From: Alphaproteobacteria bacterium
GTDB taxonomy: Bacteria; Pseudomonadota; Alphaproteobacteria; DSM-16000; Inquilinaceae
Direction: 5' to 3'
Assembly (NCBI GenBank): GCA_028277405.1
Contig: JANQGH010000035.1
Coordinates: 1 to 62,748 of the forward strand
Length of the DNA stretch: 62,748 nucleotides
Positions 1-8,315 of the stretch are shown one piece after another. Every line of letters starts with the position of its first letter. The first letter of the stretch is position 1. The position numbers and the translations under genes are program-made. A model generated the notes under the pieces. That model was not told the origin of the DNA, did no database searches, and saw only the letters and a program-made list of their open reading frames with translations.

Positions 1-306
1 CAAGGTCGCACCACGGCCCGGCGTGCCATCGGGATAGTTTGCCGGCCGTAGCAATCGCGGGTCACTGTCGATGGCGGTCAGGATCTCGCGCTGGGCCCAG
101 ACGTGATTGCCGGTGGTCAAGCAATCCGCGCCGGCCTCGTAAAACGCCTCGGCGATCTTCGCGGTCAGACCGAAACCGTGGGCCGCGTTTTCGGCATTGA
201 CGATAACGAAGTCGACCTTGAAATAGCCGCGCAGGCGCGGCAGCGCGTCGATCACCGCCTGACGGCCGGCCTTGCCGACCACGTCGCCCAGAAACAGGAG
301 CCGCAT
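1..306 (-). CDS. YmdB-type metallophosphoesterase (TIGR00282 family), C-terminus cut by window
   Basis: Reading the minus strand from an ATG at 306 gives MRLLFLGDVVGKAGRQAV at the N-terminus, then VNAENAAHGFGLT and TTGNHVW. These are the metal-ligand blocks (GD, NAEN, GNHxW) of the YmdB family of calcineurin-like phosphoesterases. Characterised members hydrolyse 2',3'-cyclic nucleotides. Only about 102 of the usual 260-270 residues are inside the window. The start overlaps the stop of the cyclo-ligase gene by one base (TGATG), so the two are probably translationally coupled. The family call is firm; the substrate in this organism is inferred only. Confidence 0.88.
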   Translation of the reverse strand, partial: MRLLFLGDVVGKAGRQAVIDALPRLRGYFKVDFVIVNAENAAHGFGLTAKIAEAFYEAGADCLTTGNHVWAQREILTAIDSDPRLLRPANYPDGTPGRGATL

Positions 307-941
307 CAAATGGCCTGGCGGGGCGGCGGGCTGTAGACGTCGCGCTCGGTTACGACCTTGTCCAACCGTGCGTCGTGATGGCCGACCGTCAGGCGGTCGA
401 CCCGCTGATCGTCGAAGGCAACGCCGACCGCCAGAACCGACCGCCTAGCGCGCAGTGCGGCCAGCGTTCGGTCGTAATAGCCGCCGCCATAGCCCAGCCG
501 GCTGCCATAGGCGTCGAAGGCCAGCAAGGGCACGATCAGAATGTCTGGAACGACGCGTGGGGAGGCTGCGCCTGGCTGGCGGGTGCCGTGGGGCCCGTCG
601 ACCAGTTCGGTCGCATCGTCCCAGCGCCCGAAGGCCAGCGGCTTGTCGCGTTCGACGACGACCGGCAGGGCGGTCAGCGCGCCCGCCTCACGCAGGCGCC
701 GGCACAGCGGGCGCACATCGATCTCGCTGCCCATTGGCCAATAGGCGGAAATGACGGCGTTACGGTCGAACGGTATCGACGCGAAAAAATGGTTCGCCAA
801 GTCCATTGCGGCAACGGGGCCTAAGCGGGCGTGCAGCGACCCGCGTCTCTCACGGGCCTGATGCCGCGAGGTCTTTTTCGCCGCGTCGATTGGGTCGTGT
901 TGGGCAAGCAGAATGGCGGAGCCGCCTTGGCCGTTGGTCAT
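306..941 (-). CDS. 5-formyltetrahydrofolate cyclo-ligase (MTHFS family)
   Basis: A 211-residue cytosolic enzyme that converts 5-formyl-THF to 5,10-methenyl-THF with ATP, returning folate to the one-carbon pool. Diagnostic features are the basic N-terminal segment (SRHQARERRG), the YWPMGSEIDVRPL block, and the C-terminal substrate/ATP loop RLGYGGGYYDRTLA. Length is normal for the family. The ATG at 941 follows an aggatag-like ribosome site. It sits directly downstream of the 6S RNA gene and zapA, the conserved ssrS neighbourhood of proteobacteria, and is coupled to the YmdB-like gene at its 3' end. Confidence 0.95.
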   Translation of the reverse strand: MTNGQGGSAILLAQHDPIDAAKKTSRHQARERRGSLHARLGPVAAMDLANHFFASIPFDRNAVISAYWPMGSEIDVRPLCRRLREAGALTALPVVVERDKPLAFGRWDDATELVDGPHGTRQPGAASPRVVPDILIVPLLAFDAYGSRLGYGGGYYDRTLAALRARRSVLAVGVAFDDQRVDRLTVGHHDARLDKVVTERDVYSPPPRQAI

Positions 942-944
942 GTC

Positions 945-1086
945 CTATCCTCTTGGGCCCTGCAAAGCAGGTGGGCGCCGTGTAACGAGGCCACGACCCC
1001 GTCAGTGACAGCTCCCTAGAGGAACTCTATCGGCCCCAGGGATAAAAGGACCTCACGCACCACGCAGCCCCGCCACCTGATGAGAT
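945..1086 (-). ncRNA. ssrS: 6S RNA (SsrS)
   Basis: The zapA to cyclo-ligase gap folds as a long imperfect hairpin typical of 6S RNA, which binds sigma-70 RNA polymerase by mimicking an open promoter. Visible pairing (plus-strand coordinates): closing helix 968-974 with 1073-1079 (CAGGTGG/CCACCTG); a middle helix pairing the CGAGG region near 985 with CCTCACG near 1050; and a terminal stem where TCCCT at 1013-1017 pairs with AGGGA near 1038-1042, leaving the unpaired central bubble. The minus-strand 3' part reads GTTACACGGCGCCCACCTG, which I recognise as an alphaproteobacterial 6S signature. Ends are approximate; the mature RNA may reach a few bases into the neighbours. Confidence 0.85.
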
Positions 1087-1398
1087 CTAGGCACCCTCCA
1101 GCCGGACCGCAAGCTCTTCAATGCGCCCTGCGAGCCTCGCCAGCGCATCGGATGCTTCGCCGCCATTGGCCACCGCGGTGCCGGTCCCCGCCTTTTGATT
1201 GGCATCGAACAGTTCGTCGGCGACCATCAGGCTGACCATGACCAGCAACTGCGAATCCGTGGCGTTCGGGGCCTGCTGGCGCAGCTCGACCAGGCGTTCT
1301 TCCAGAAAACCGGCGACCTCGCGCACACGGTCTTCCTGGCCGTCCTCGCAGGCGATCGGATATTGGCGTCCGTTCAGGACGATCTCGACACGGGCCAT
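1087..1398 (-). CDS. zapA: Cell division protein ZapA
   Basis: A 103-residue protein with the ZapA N-terminal beta-hairpin (MARVEIVLNGRQYPIACEDG), then VREVAGFLEERL, the helix LLVMVSLMVADELFDA, and a C-terminal helix that would dimerise as a coiled coil. ZapA bundles FtsZ protofilaments at midcell. It is co-directional with the upstream DUF4164 gene (6-base gap) and with the downstream 6S RNA and cyclo-ligase genes, the standard alphaproteobacterial arrangement. FtsZ itself is encoded at the far end of this window. Confidence 0.93.
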   Translation of the reverse strand: MARVEIVLNGRQYPIACEDGQEDRVREVAGFLEERLVELRQQAPNATDSQLLVMVSLMVADELFDANQKAGTGTAVANGGEASDALARLAGRIEELAVRLEGA

Positions 1399-1404
1399 TT
1401 CGGT

Positions 1405-1629
1405 CTAAACCTTCAACACGTCTTCGAGGGTCTTGATCGCCTTGTCGACGCGCGACGCGATCTCCGCCGCATCGGCCTCAGTCTGGCGGTCAACGGCATC
1501 CAGCAGCGACTGCTGACGGCTCTCGCGATTGGCCAAGGCCTTCTCCAGACGGTCGAGCGCGGCGTCGAGGCGTGCGACGGAACTGGCCAGGCTGTCGTCC
1601 GCCGAACGATCGGTGTCGGTGTCGGTCAT
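1405..1629 (-). CDS. DUF4164-like small coiled-coil protein
   Basis: A 74-residue acidic, almost wholly helical protein. The start chosen is the ATG at 1629, which has a GGAG-type ribosome site close upstream (ggcggagtg); an upstream in-frame start at 1692 would add 21 unconserved-looking residues. Heptad leucines (VARLDAALDRLEKAL) suggest a dimeric coiled coil. Proteins of this size and composition sit immediately upstream of zapA in many alphaproteobacteria and are annotated DUF4164. Molecular function is unknown; a division-related role is suggested only by position. Confidence 0.75.
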   Translation of the reverse strand: MTDTDTDRSADDSLASSVARLDAALDRLEKALANRESRQQSLLDAVDRQTEADAAEIASRVDKAIKTLEDVLKV

Positions 1630-1729
1630 CACTCCGCCGGGGCCGTTTTCGTTAGTTATTATGACATTAGGACCATGAGTTAATCCCGTCAATTGGTGGT
1701 GCCGGTGATGGCCGGCCGGTGGGCGCCGT

Positions 1730-1762
1730 CCTGGGGCCGTCCTGGGGCCGTCCTGGGGCCGT
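1730..1762. repeat. Three tandem 11-bp repeats upstream of tkt
   Basis: The unit CCTGGGGCCGT occurs three times head to tail with no mismatch, between the divergent DUF4164 and tkt genes and about 120 bases before the tkt start. No known binding-site family was recognised. It could be a slippage-prone simple repeat. Confidence 0.8.
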
Positions 1763-1883
1763 CATTGTGTTGACGTGCTGGCGGTCTGGCGCCATGGTGC
1801 GCCGCCGAACGCCCCCGGGCCCAACGCCCGGCGGGACTCCGCCACCCCTTGCCCCCAAGAAAGAAAGGCCCGTCGGTACGCCC

Positions 1884-3887
1884 ATGCCTGCACCGTCCGA
1901 CACGATCATCGACCAAGCCGACGTCAGTCAGAAGCTGTTGGCCGACGCCATTCGCTTCTTGTCCATGGACGCCGTTCAAGAGGCCAATGCCGGCCACCCC
2001 GGCATGCCGCTGGGTATGGCCGACGTCGCGACCGTGCTTTACGGCAAGTTTTTGAAGTTCGATCCGAACTGGCCGTCGTGGCCCGATCGGGACCGGTTCG
2101 TACTGTCGGCCGGTCACGGATCGATGCTGCTTTATGCCGTCAACCATCTGACCGGCTACGAAAAGATAACGATGGCGGAGATCAAACGGTTCCGCCAGGT
2201 CGGATCGTTGACCGCCGGCCATCCAGAGGTGGATGTCGAGGCCGGGATCGAGACCACGACGGGCCCGCTGGGCCAGGGTCTGGGCAACGCGGTCGGCATG
2301 GCCCTGGCGGAGCGCATCCTGAACGCCCGGTTCGGTAACGATCTGGTCGACCACCACACCTACGCGATTGCCGGCGACGGCTGCATGATGGAGGGCATCA
2401 GCCACGAGGCCTGCTCGCTGGCCGGTCATTTGGGCCTGTCGCGGCTGATCGTGCTTTACGACGACAACGGGATCTCGATCGACGGGCCGACCTCTCTGGC
2501 GTTTTCCGACAACACGGCCGAACGGTTCCTGTCCTACGGCTGGGATGTCCAAAAGATCGACGGCCATGACCCACAGGCGATCGAACGCGCGATCGCGCAG
2601 GCCCAGACCACGGACACGCCGTCGCTGATCTGCTGCAAGACGACGATTGGCTTTGGCGCGCCGACGAAGGCCGGTACCGCCGGCGCGCATGGCTCGCCGC
2701 TTGGGCCGGATGAGATTGCCGGGACGCGAGAAGCGCTCGAATGGCCCCACCCGCCTTTCGAGGTTCCCGATCAGATCCTCGCAGCCTGGCGCGAGGTCGG
2801 TCGGCGCGGCCAGCCGGCCAGTGCCGCCTGGCGCGCGCGTCATGAAGGGGCGAGCGACCGCGAGGCCTTCGACCAGGCGATCAGTGGGGATATCAGGGTT
2901 GGAGCGGTGGAAGCGGCCGAGGCCGCCAAGCGGGCCTTTCTCGACGAGCCGCCGAAGATCGCGTCGCGTGTGGCGTCCGGCAAGGTGTTGGACCAGCTTG
3001 TCCCGGCGATCCCGTCGCTGATCGGCGGTTCGGCGGACCTGACGCCATCGAACAATACCAAGGTCAAGAACTTCGACGACATTTCCGCCAGCCAGTTCGG
3101 CGGCCGCTACATTCGCTATGGCGTCCGCGAGCACGGCATGGCGGCGGCGATGAACGGGCTGGCGCTGCATGGCGGCATCGTGCCCTACGGCGCCACCTTC
3201 CTGACCTTCACGGACTATTGCCGGCCTTCCATCCGCCTGTCCGCGCTGATGCATCAGCGGGTCGTCTATGTCATGACCCACGATTCGATCGGCCTCGGCG
3301 AGGACGGACCGACCCACCAGCCGATCGAGCATCTGGCGAGCCTGCGCGCCATGCCGAACGTGCAGGTGCTGCGCCCGGCCGACGCGGTCGAGACGGCCGA
3401 GTGCTGGGAACTCGCGCTGACCAAGACCGACGGACCCAGCATCCTGGCGCTGACCCGCCAAGGCCTGCCGCCGCTGCGCACGCGCGCGAATGACGGGAAC
3501 CGGTCGGCTTTCGGTGCCTATGTGCTGTGCGAAGCCGACGGCGAGGCGGCGGTGACGGTGCTGGCAACCGGGTCGGAGGTCGCGCTGGCAGTCGAGGCAC
3601 GGGACTTGTTACAGGGCGACGGAATTGGAACCCGCGTGGTCTCGATGCCGTGCTGGGAGCTGTTCGAGACCCAGGACGCCGACTACCGCGACAAAGTTTT
3701 AGGGCCAGGAACCGCAAAAGTTGCGGTCGAGGCGGGTGTACAGCACGGTTGGGATCGCTATATCGGACCAGAAGGACGATTTGTCGGCATGACCGGTTAC
3801 GGCGCCTCCGGCAAGGGTCCTGATCTGTACGCCCATTTCGGGATCACGGCGCAGGCCGTCGCCGACGCCGCAAAGGAACTTGTCTAA
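1884..3887 (+). CDS. tkt: Transketolase
   Basis: A 667-residue thiamine-diphosphate enzyme moving two-carbon ketol units in the pentose phosphate pathway or Calvin cycle. The ATG at 1884 follows an AAAGGC site; the frame is open further upstream, but that part is low-complexity and untypical. Visible features are GHPGMPLGMAD (about residue 37), the ThDP/metal-binding GDGCMMEG block (about 163) ending in YDDNGISIDG, and the pyrimidine-domain EDGPTHQPIEH (about 473). Length matches the family. gap follows 40 bases downstream on the same strand, the usual alphaproteobacterial carbon-metabolism pairing. Confidence 0.97.
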   Translation: MPAPSDTIIDQADVSQKLLADAIRFLSMDAVQEANAGHPGMPLGMADVATVLYGKFLKFDPNWPSWPDRDRFVLSAGHGSMLLYAVNHLTGYEKITMAEIKRFRQVGSLTAGHPEVDVEAGIETTTGPLGQGLGNAVGMALAERILNARFGNDLVDHHTYAIAGDGCMMEGISHEACSLAGHLGLSRLIVLYDDNGISIDGPTSLAFSDNTAERFLSYGWDVQKIDGHDPQAIERAIAQAQTTDTPSLICCKTTIGFGAPTKAGTAGAHGSPLGPDEIAGTREALEWPHPPFEVPDQILAAWREVGRRGQPASAAWRARHEGASDREAFDQAISGDIRVGAVEAAEAAKRAFLDEPPKIASRVASGKVLDQLVPAIPSLIGGSADLTPSNNTKVKNFDDISASQFGGRYIRYGVREHGMAAAMNGLALHGGIVPYGATFLTFTDYCRPSIRLSALMHQRVVYVMTHDSIGLGEDGPTHQPIEHLASLRAMPNVQVLRPADAVETAECWELALTKTDGPSILALTRQGLPPLRTRANDGNRSAFGAYVLCEADGEAAVTVLATGSEVALAVEARDLLQGDGIGTRVVSMPCWELFETQDADYRDKVLGPGTAKVAVEAGVQHGWDRYIGPEGRFVGMTGYGASGKGPDLYAHFGITAQAVADAAKELV

Positions 3888-3927
3888 CCCAACCCTGGCC
3901 TAATCCTTAAGTCTTCGGAGGACATAC

Positions 3928-4935
3928 ATGACCGTCAAAGTCGCCATTAACGGCTTCGGCCGCATCGGTCGCCTGATTTTGCGAGCGATTTACGAGTCCG
4001 GACGCAACGACATCGCAATCGTCGCCATCAACGATCTTGCCGACGTGAACACCAATGCGCACTTGTTGAAATACGACAGCGTGCATGGCCGCTTTCCGAT
4101 GGACGTCCAGGCCGACGGTGACGCCTTGATTGTTGCCGGCGACCGCATCAAGGTCTTTTCCAGCCCCGATCCGGCCACCCTTCCCCTCGGCGACTTGGGC
4201 GTCGACATCGCGATGGAGTGTTCCGGTCACTTCAGGAAGCGCGAGGGCGCCGCGAAGCTCTTGGATGCGGGCGCGAAGAAGGTGCTGATCAGCGCGCCGG
4301 GCACCGATGAAGACATCACCGTGGTCTATGGCGTCAACCACGACCAGTTGAAGCCCGAGCACAAGATCGTTTCGAACGCCTCGTGCACGACCAACTGCCT
4401 GACCCCGCCCGTCCATGTGCTGAACGAGGCGATCGGCGTCGATCACGGCTTCATGACCACGATCCACAGCTATACCGGCGACCAGCGCATCGTCGATACC
4501 ATGCACAGTGACCTGCATCGCGCCCGGGCCGCGGCCGTGAACATCATTCCGACCTCGACAGGCGCGGCCCGTGCGGTCGGCAAGGTGCTGCCGGGGTTGA
4601 AGGGCAAGCTGGACGGCGTGGCCATCCGTGTGCCGACGCCGAATGTCTCGGTCGTTGACCTGAACTTCATCGCCAAAAGGCCAACCACGGTCGACGAGGT
4701 CAACGAGGCCATCAAGGCGGCCGCCGCCGGGCCGATGAAGGGCATTCTTGATTGCTATGACGAGCCGCTGGTGTCGTCGGACTTCAACCACGACCCCCAT
4801 TCCTCGATCTTCGCCTTGAACGAGACCAAGGTCGTGGAAGGCACGCTGGTGCGCATCCTGACCTGGTACGACAATGAGTGGGGCTTTTCCTGCCGTATGA
4901 ACGACACGGCCATCGCCATGGCCAATGTCGGCTAG
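3928..4935 (+). CDS. gap: Type I glyceraldehyde-3-phosphate dehydrogenase
   Basis: A 335-residue glycolytic enzyme oxidising glyceraldehyde-3-phosphate to 1,3-bisphosphoglycerate with NAD. It shows the Rossmann loop INGFGRIGR (7-15), an acidic NAD-ribose residue in NDLAD (Asp36), and the active-site block SNASCTTNC with nucleophile Cys153. The sequence after the active site, LTPPVHVL, departs from the common LAPVAKVL. A clear GGAGG ribosome site (cttcggaggac) precedes the ATG. Unlike most relatives, no pgk or fba follows; the next gene is a convergent nucleotide cyclase. Confidence 0.97.
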   Translation: MTVKVAINGFGRIGRLILRAIYESGRNDIAIVAINDLADVNTNAHLLKYDSVHGRFPMDVQADGDALIVAGDRIKVFSSPDPATLPLGDLGVDIAMECSGHFRKREGAAKLLDAGAKKVLISAPGTDEDITVVYGVNHDQLKPEHKIVSNASCTTNCLTPPVHVLNEAIGVDHGFMTTIHSYTGDQRIVDTMHSDLHRARAAAVNIIPTSTGAARAVGKVLPGLKGKLDGVAIRVPTPNVSVVDLNFIAKRPTTVDEVNEAIKAAAAGPMKGILDCYDEPLVSSDFNHDPHSSIFALNETKVVEGTLVRILTWYDNEWGFSCRMNDTAIAMANVG

Positions 4936-4971
4936 GCGCTAAACCCAGCCTTTTCGGCGGTGAAGGGCGCC

Positions 4972-6021
4972 CTAGGCCGCATCGGCCTGGGGCGCCCCCT
5001 TCTTTTCGGGGCGGCTGAAAGCCACCAGTTCTGTTTGGCCCTCCAGGCCGCGTAACACAGCGAGACCGAGCGGTTCGACGGTAATGCCGGCCGGCGGGTC
5101 AAGGCTGTCGGCGAAGTCAGCCGTCGCCACCAGGTCGCGTTCCTGCTTCTTGGCCTGTTCCTCAAGCCGGGCCGCCGCGTTGAGGGTTTCGCCGAAATAG
5201 ACGATCGCACGCTTGGCGTCACCACAGGCGGCCATGACCACCGGGCCACCATGGACGGCGCCGCGCACCCGCGGCTCGATCCCGAAGGCACCTTTGTAGG
5301 ATCGACGCTGACGGGCGAGCATGTCCTGGATCGCAAAGAAGGTGGTCACCGGCCGGGCGTCGCCGATCACACGTGGCCAGGTCACGATGACGCCGTCGCC
5401 GATATAGGCGTGGATCTCGCCCCGCGCCTCCAGGATCGTTTCGCCGATGTCGAAGAAGAAGCGGCTGAGCAGCTTCTGAAACTCAAGGTCGCCGAGCTTT
5501 TGCGCAATCTGGCTGGAGCCGGCGAGATCGATGAACAGAAACACCCGCTCTTCCTCGACCGGCGTCTGATAGCGGCCGATCAAAAGGTTGCCCAGCACGC
5601 GCGGCCCGATGATGTGGGTGATCTCGACCACCAACGCGGCGACGGCCACCAGCGCCAAGACATAGAGGTAGACGTGCGGTTCGGCCGGCAGATCGGCCCA
5701 GCCGATGATGCCGTCGTGAAGCAAGTTCAAAAGTGCGGCGGACAGCGGGATACACAGCAGGATGATCGGGACGATCACCACCATTCTCGGCAGGAAGGCC
5801 AGCCGGCGAATGGGCTTTCCGAACCGCGACGGCAGCACGAACACGACGAAGCCCCAGACCAGCAGGCCCAGGACCGTGCCCTCGTCCAGCGTGTACCAGA
5901 GCGGGATCTGATCATCCAAGAACAGCAGGCCGTAGACAGGCCCCGCCAGGATCGTGACGAGCAGCAGCGCGCCAAACAGCCACAGTCGGTAACGGGTGCG
6001 TCGACGCAGCGAAATGCGCAT
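4972..6021 (-). CDS. Membrane-anchored class III adenylate/guanylate cyclase
   Basis: A 349-residue protein. The start taken is ATG 6021, just before the first membrane helix; the frame stays open upstream without plausible sequence. Four membrane helices (about 11-35, 50-64, 80-101, 116-138) are followed by one catalytic domain (about 155-340). Metal-binding aspartates are Asp165 (FIDLAGSS) and Asp209 (YIGDG), and the transition-state pair is Asn281 and Arg285 in ETLNAAARLEEQ. The residue that usually reads substrate purine (Lys, four before the second Asp) is Ala205, so ATP versus GTP cannot be assigned. It is convergent with gap. Confidence 0.88.
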   Translation of the reverse strand: MRISLRRRTRYRLWLFGALLLVTILAGPVYGLLFLDDQIPLWYTLDEGTVLGLLVWGFVVFVLPSRFGKPIRRLAFLPRMVVIVPIILLCIPLSAALLNLLHDGIIGWADLPAEPHVYLYVLALVAVAALVVEITHIIGPRVLGNLLIGRYQTPVEEERVFLFIDLAGSSQIAQKLGDLEFQKLLSRFFFDIGETILEARGEIHAYIGDGVIVTWPRVIGDARPVTTFFAIQDMLARQRRSYKGAFGIEPRVRGAVHGGPVVMAACGDAKRAIVYFGETLNAAARLEEQAKKQERDLVATADFADSLDPPAGITVEPLGLAVLRGLEGQTELVAFSRPEKKGAPQADAA

Positions 6022-6219
6022 GGGGGGATGCCTTGTCACCGAACGAGAGGGGCCGGCCGGAGGGGACGTTATAGCAGCCGGGCTGCGAGCGGGCGAGCGA
6101 CCATGGTCACAGGCGCCGGCGGGTGGGAGCCACAGATCGCTACGTTGGAGGAATGACCGGTTGGGTCGCGGCGCACAAGGCTCTAGGCTGAGGCGTCTTC
6201 TCAGCCGGCCCAATCGCTC

Positions 6220-6642
6220 ATGTCCGCAGCGCGCTCCCCCTTCGACACGGCCGTTTGCGTCCGGGATTTGCCGACGGCGCTGCTCGCCGCCGAGACCGCA
6301 CAATCCCTGGGCATCGACCCGGTGCTGATCAGCGAGCCCGATGCCGGGATCTATGCCGGCGGGCTGTGGTGGCGCGCGCTGACCGACCATGTCGTGGACG
6401 CCTGCCCGTCCGTAGCCGTGACTGCCATCCTTGATTGCGGCGATCAGATTGGCGCCGCCTTGGGCGCGATCCGCGCCGGTTGTCGCGACCTCACAGTCGC
6501 AGCCGCGCCGCCGGCCTTGGTCGAGTTTGCGGTCGCGCAAGGCGTGTCCCTGCACCCCAAGCCTTCAAGCATTCTTACCCTGGGCCAAATCGATCGGCGA
6601 ACGCGAACAGTCGTTGAGCACTTCCTGACCGATCGGCCTTAG
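6220..6642 (+). CDS. Conserved hypothetical protein, 140 aa
   Basis: A soluble 140-residue protein without membrane helices or a motif I can name. It has alternating hydrophobic strands and helices (DTAVCVRDLPTALLAAETA, VLISEPDAGIYAGGLWW, VTAILDCGDQIGAAL), which suggests a small alpha/beta fold. It lies upstream of and co-directional with the ThiE-like gene, and I recall similar proteins beside fba/thiE in other alphaproteobacteria. Normal GC and codon use support a real gene. The ATG at 6220 starts just after the divergent cyclase promoter region. Function unknown. Confidence 0.65.
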   Translation: MSAARSPFDTAVCVRDLPTALLAAETAQSLGIDPVLISEPDAGIYAGGLWWRALTDHVVDACPSVAVTAILDCGDQIGAALGAIRAGCRDLTVAAAPPALVEFAVAQGVSLHPKPSSILTLGQIDRRTRTVVEHFLTDRP

Positions 6643-6718
6643 GGGACGATTGCCAGGGGCACTCAGCCCAGCTAAGCAAGATCGTCCCGTTCGACCGACT
6701 GCCAGCCAAGCTCCAACG

Positions 6719-7336
6719 ATGGCCGCACCTCAGCTTTACCTCGTGACCCCACCGGCGCCCGATCCGGCTTCATTCGAAGACGATTTGCGGGCGGTGCTGG
6801 ATGCCGCACCGATCGCCTGCGTGCTGTTGCTGCCGGGCCATCGCGATGACGACGGGCTGCGCGCGATTGTCGATGTCTTGCGCCCCGAGGTGCAGGATCG
6901 GGACATTGCCTTTCTGATCGATGGTCGGCCCGAGCTGGCCGTGGCCACCGGTTGCGACGGCGTGCACACCTGCCCGGTCGGTCCGGCCTATGCGGAGTGT
7001 CGGCGCCAGGTCGGGCCGGATGCCATCGTCGGATATTCCTGTCGGAACGACCGGCACAACGCCATGGTCGCCGCCGAGCAGGGGGCGGATTACATCGTAT
7101 TTGGCGAGGGCGCGCCAACCCCGGACGATACCGCACAGACGATCGACCTGATCGGCTGGTGGGCGGAACTGATGGAGGTGCCCTGCGTCGCGCTGGACCG
7201 TATCGGCCCCGATACTGCAAACGGCTTTGCGGAGGCGGGCGCGGACTTCCTGGCCATCGGCCCTACCCTATGGGGCGATCCGGCGGGGCCGGCCCCGACC
7301 GCCCGGGCAATCGCCAAGGCGGTCGGCCTTATCTAG
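6719..7336 (+). CDS. Divergent thiamine-phosphate synthase/TenI-like TIM-barrel protein
   Basis: A 205-residue protein resembling the ThiE/TenI phosphate-binding TIM barrel: PQLYLVTPPAPD at the N-terminus, DGVHTCP mid-protein, VGYSCRNDRHNAMVAAEQGADYIVFG, and FLAIGPTLWGDP near the end. ATG 6719 (MAAPQLYLVT) is preferred over an upstream start at 6650. Catalytic landmarks of true ThiE are weak: the usual QLR-K segment reads VLLLPGHRDD, and the GP-T-TK loop reads GPTLWGDP. The fold is likely, but HMP-PP/thiazole coupling activity is doubtful. No thiamine genes lie nearby. Confidence 0.7.
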   Translation: MAAPQLYLVTPPAPDPASFEDDLRAVLDAAPIACVLLLPGHRDDDGLRAIVDVLRPEVQDRDIAFLIDGRPELAVATGCDGVHTCPVGPAYAECRRQVGPDAIVGYSCRNDRHNAMVAAEQGADYIVFGEGAPTPDDTAQTIDLIGWWAELMEVPCVALDRIGPDTANGFAEAGADFLAIGPTLWGDPAGPAPTARAIAKAVGLI

Positions 7337-7353
7337 CGGACGCTGCGGGCCGT

Positions 7354-8292
7354 TCAGACACGCCGCATGGCGGCCTCGATCGGGCCCAACTCCCGTTCGC
7401 CGGCGGGTATGAAGTGCAGCAGCACGTTGAACGCATGGATCATGCCCGGCGCCTCGTGGAAGGATGTGGGAATGCCGGCGTCGCTCAATCGCTCGGCATA
7501 GTGCTTGGCCTCGCCGTGCAGCGGGTCGCATTCCGCGGCCAGGATCGCGGTGTCCGGCAGGTTGGGCGGCGGCGGCGATAAGGCCGGCGACGCCAGCGGG
7601 TCGCGGCGATCACCGTTGCCCATATAGCACTCGACCATCCAGTCCAACTCGTCGCGGTCGAGCCCATAGCCCTGCGCGAACGCCTTCACCGACGGTTCGG
7701 TCAAGGTCATGTCGAGAAACGGGCACAACAGATAGGTCAGGGCGATCTTCGGGCCGCGACTGACGGCCGCGAACCGGCTGACGGCCGCCGCCAGGCCACC
7801 GCCGGCACTGCAGCCACCGACCAGCAGCCGGTTCTTGTCGCCCCCGAACCGGTGGGCATTGCCGAAGACCCACAACAAGGCGTCGTAACCATCCTCGACG
7901 GCCGCCGGAAAGGGCGCTTCCGGCCCCTTGCGATAGTCGGCGGAAAACACCACCGCCGGCGTCCGTTCCGCCAGCCGGTAAGCCTCGTGCGCGCTGTCCT
8001 CGATACCGCCCAAGACATAGCCCCCGCCGTGAAAGTACAGCACCGTCGGCAGCGGTTCGTCGCCGGTGTCGTGGGGGCGAATGATGCGCACGTCGAGCGG
8101 GCCTGAGCGGGCATGAAACTGACGGTTTTCGACCGCCATATCCGGCAGCGGCGGGCGCATTTCCAAGATCGCGGCACGGACCAACCGACGCGACTTCGGC
8201 GCGCCCATTTCGCGATAGGACGGGATGTTGTTTTCCCGACGCCAATCCTCGACCATTTTCAGATAGGTTTCGGCCTCTGGATGCAGCGGCAT
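7354..8292 (-). CDS. Alpha/beta hydrolase, hormone-sensitive-lipase-type esterase
   Basis: A 312-residue cytosolic esterase. It has the oxyanion HGGG (88-91), the nucleophile elbow GCSAG with Ser162, Asp256 in ECDPLHG and His286 in GMIHAF, so the full catalytic triad of the HSL (type IV) family is present. The N-terminal cap helices (PEAETYLKMVEDW) fit the family. It is likely co-transcribed with the upstream epmA gene, whose stop lies about 20 bases before this start, although no functional link to EF-P modification is known. Substrate unknown; small carboxylic esters are typical. Confidence 0.9.
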   Translation of the reverse strand: MPLHPEAETYLKMVEDWRRENNIPSYREMGAPKSRRLVRAAILEMRPPLPDMAVENRQFHARSGPLDVRIIRPHDTGDEPLPTVLYFHGGGYVLGGIEDSAHEAYRLAERTPAVVFSADYRKGPEAPFPAAVEDGYDALLWVFGNAHRFGGDKNRLLVGGCSAGGGLAAAVSRFAAVSRGPKIALTYLLCPFLDMTLTEPSVKAFAQGYGLDRDELDWMVECYMGNGDRRDPLASPALSPPPPNLPDTAILAAECDPLHGEAKHYAERLSDAGIPTSFHEAPGMIHAFNVLLHFIPAGERELGPIEAAMRRV

Positions 8293-8315
8293 GGGTGCCT
8301 CTCACTTGCAATGGT

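Noticed and set aside
1689..3461. 590-codon open frame antisense to tkt
   Set aside because: It is composed of low-complexity Arg/Gly/Val runs typical of the complement of GC-rich genes. The opposite strand encodes an unmistakable transketolase.
6022..6719. TPP riboswitch upstream of the ThiE-like gene
   Set aside because: I looked for the conserved CTGAGA and ACCTGATC boxes and found neither in this region.
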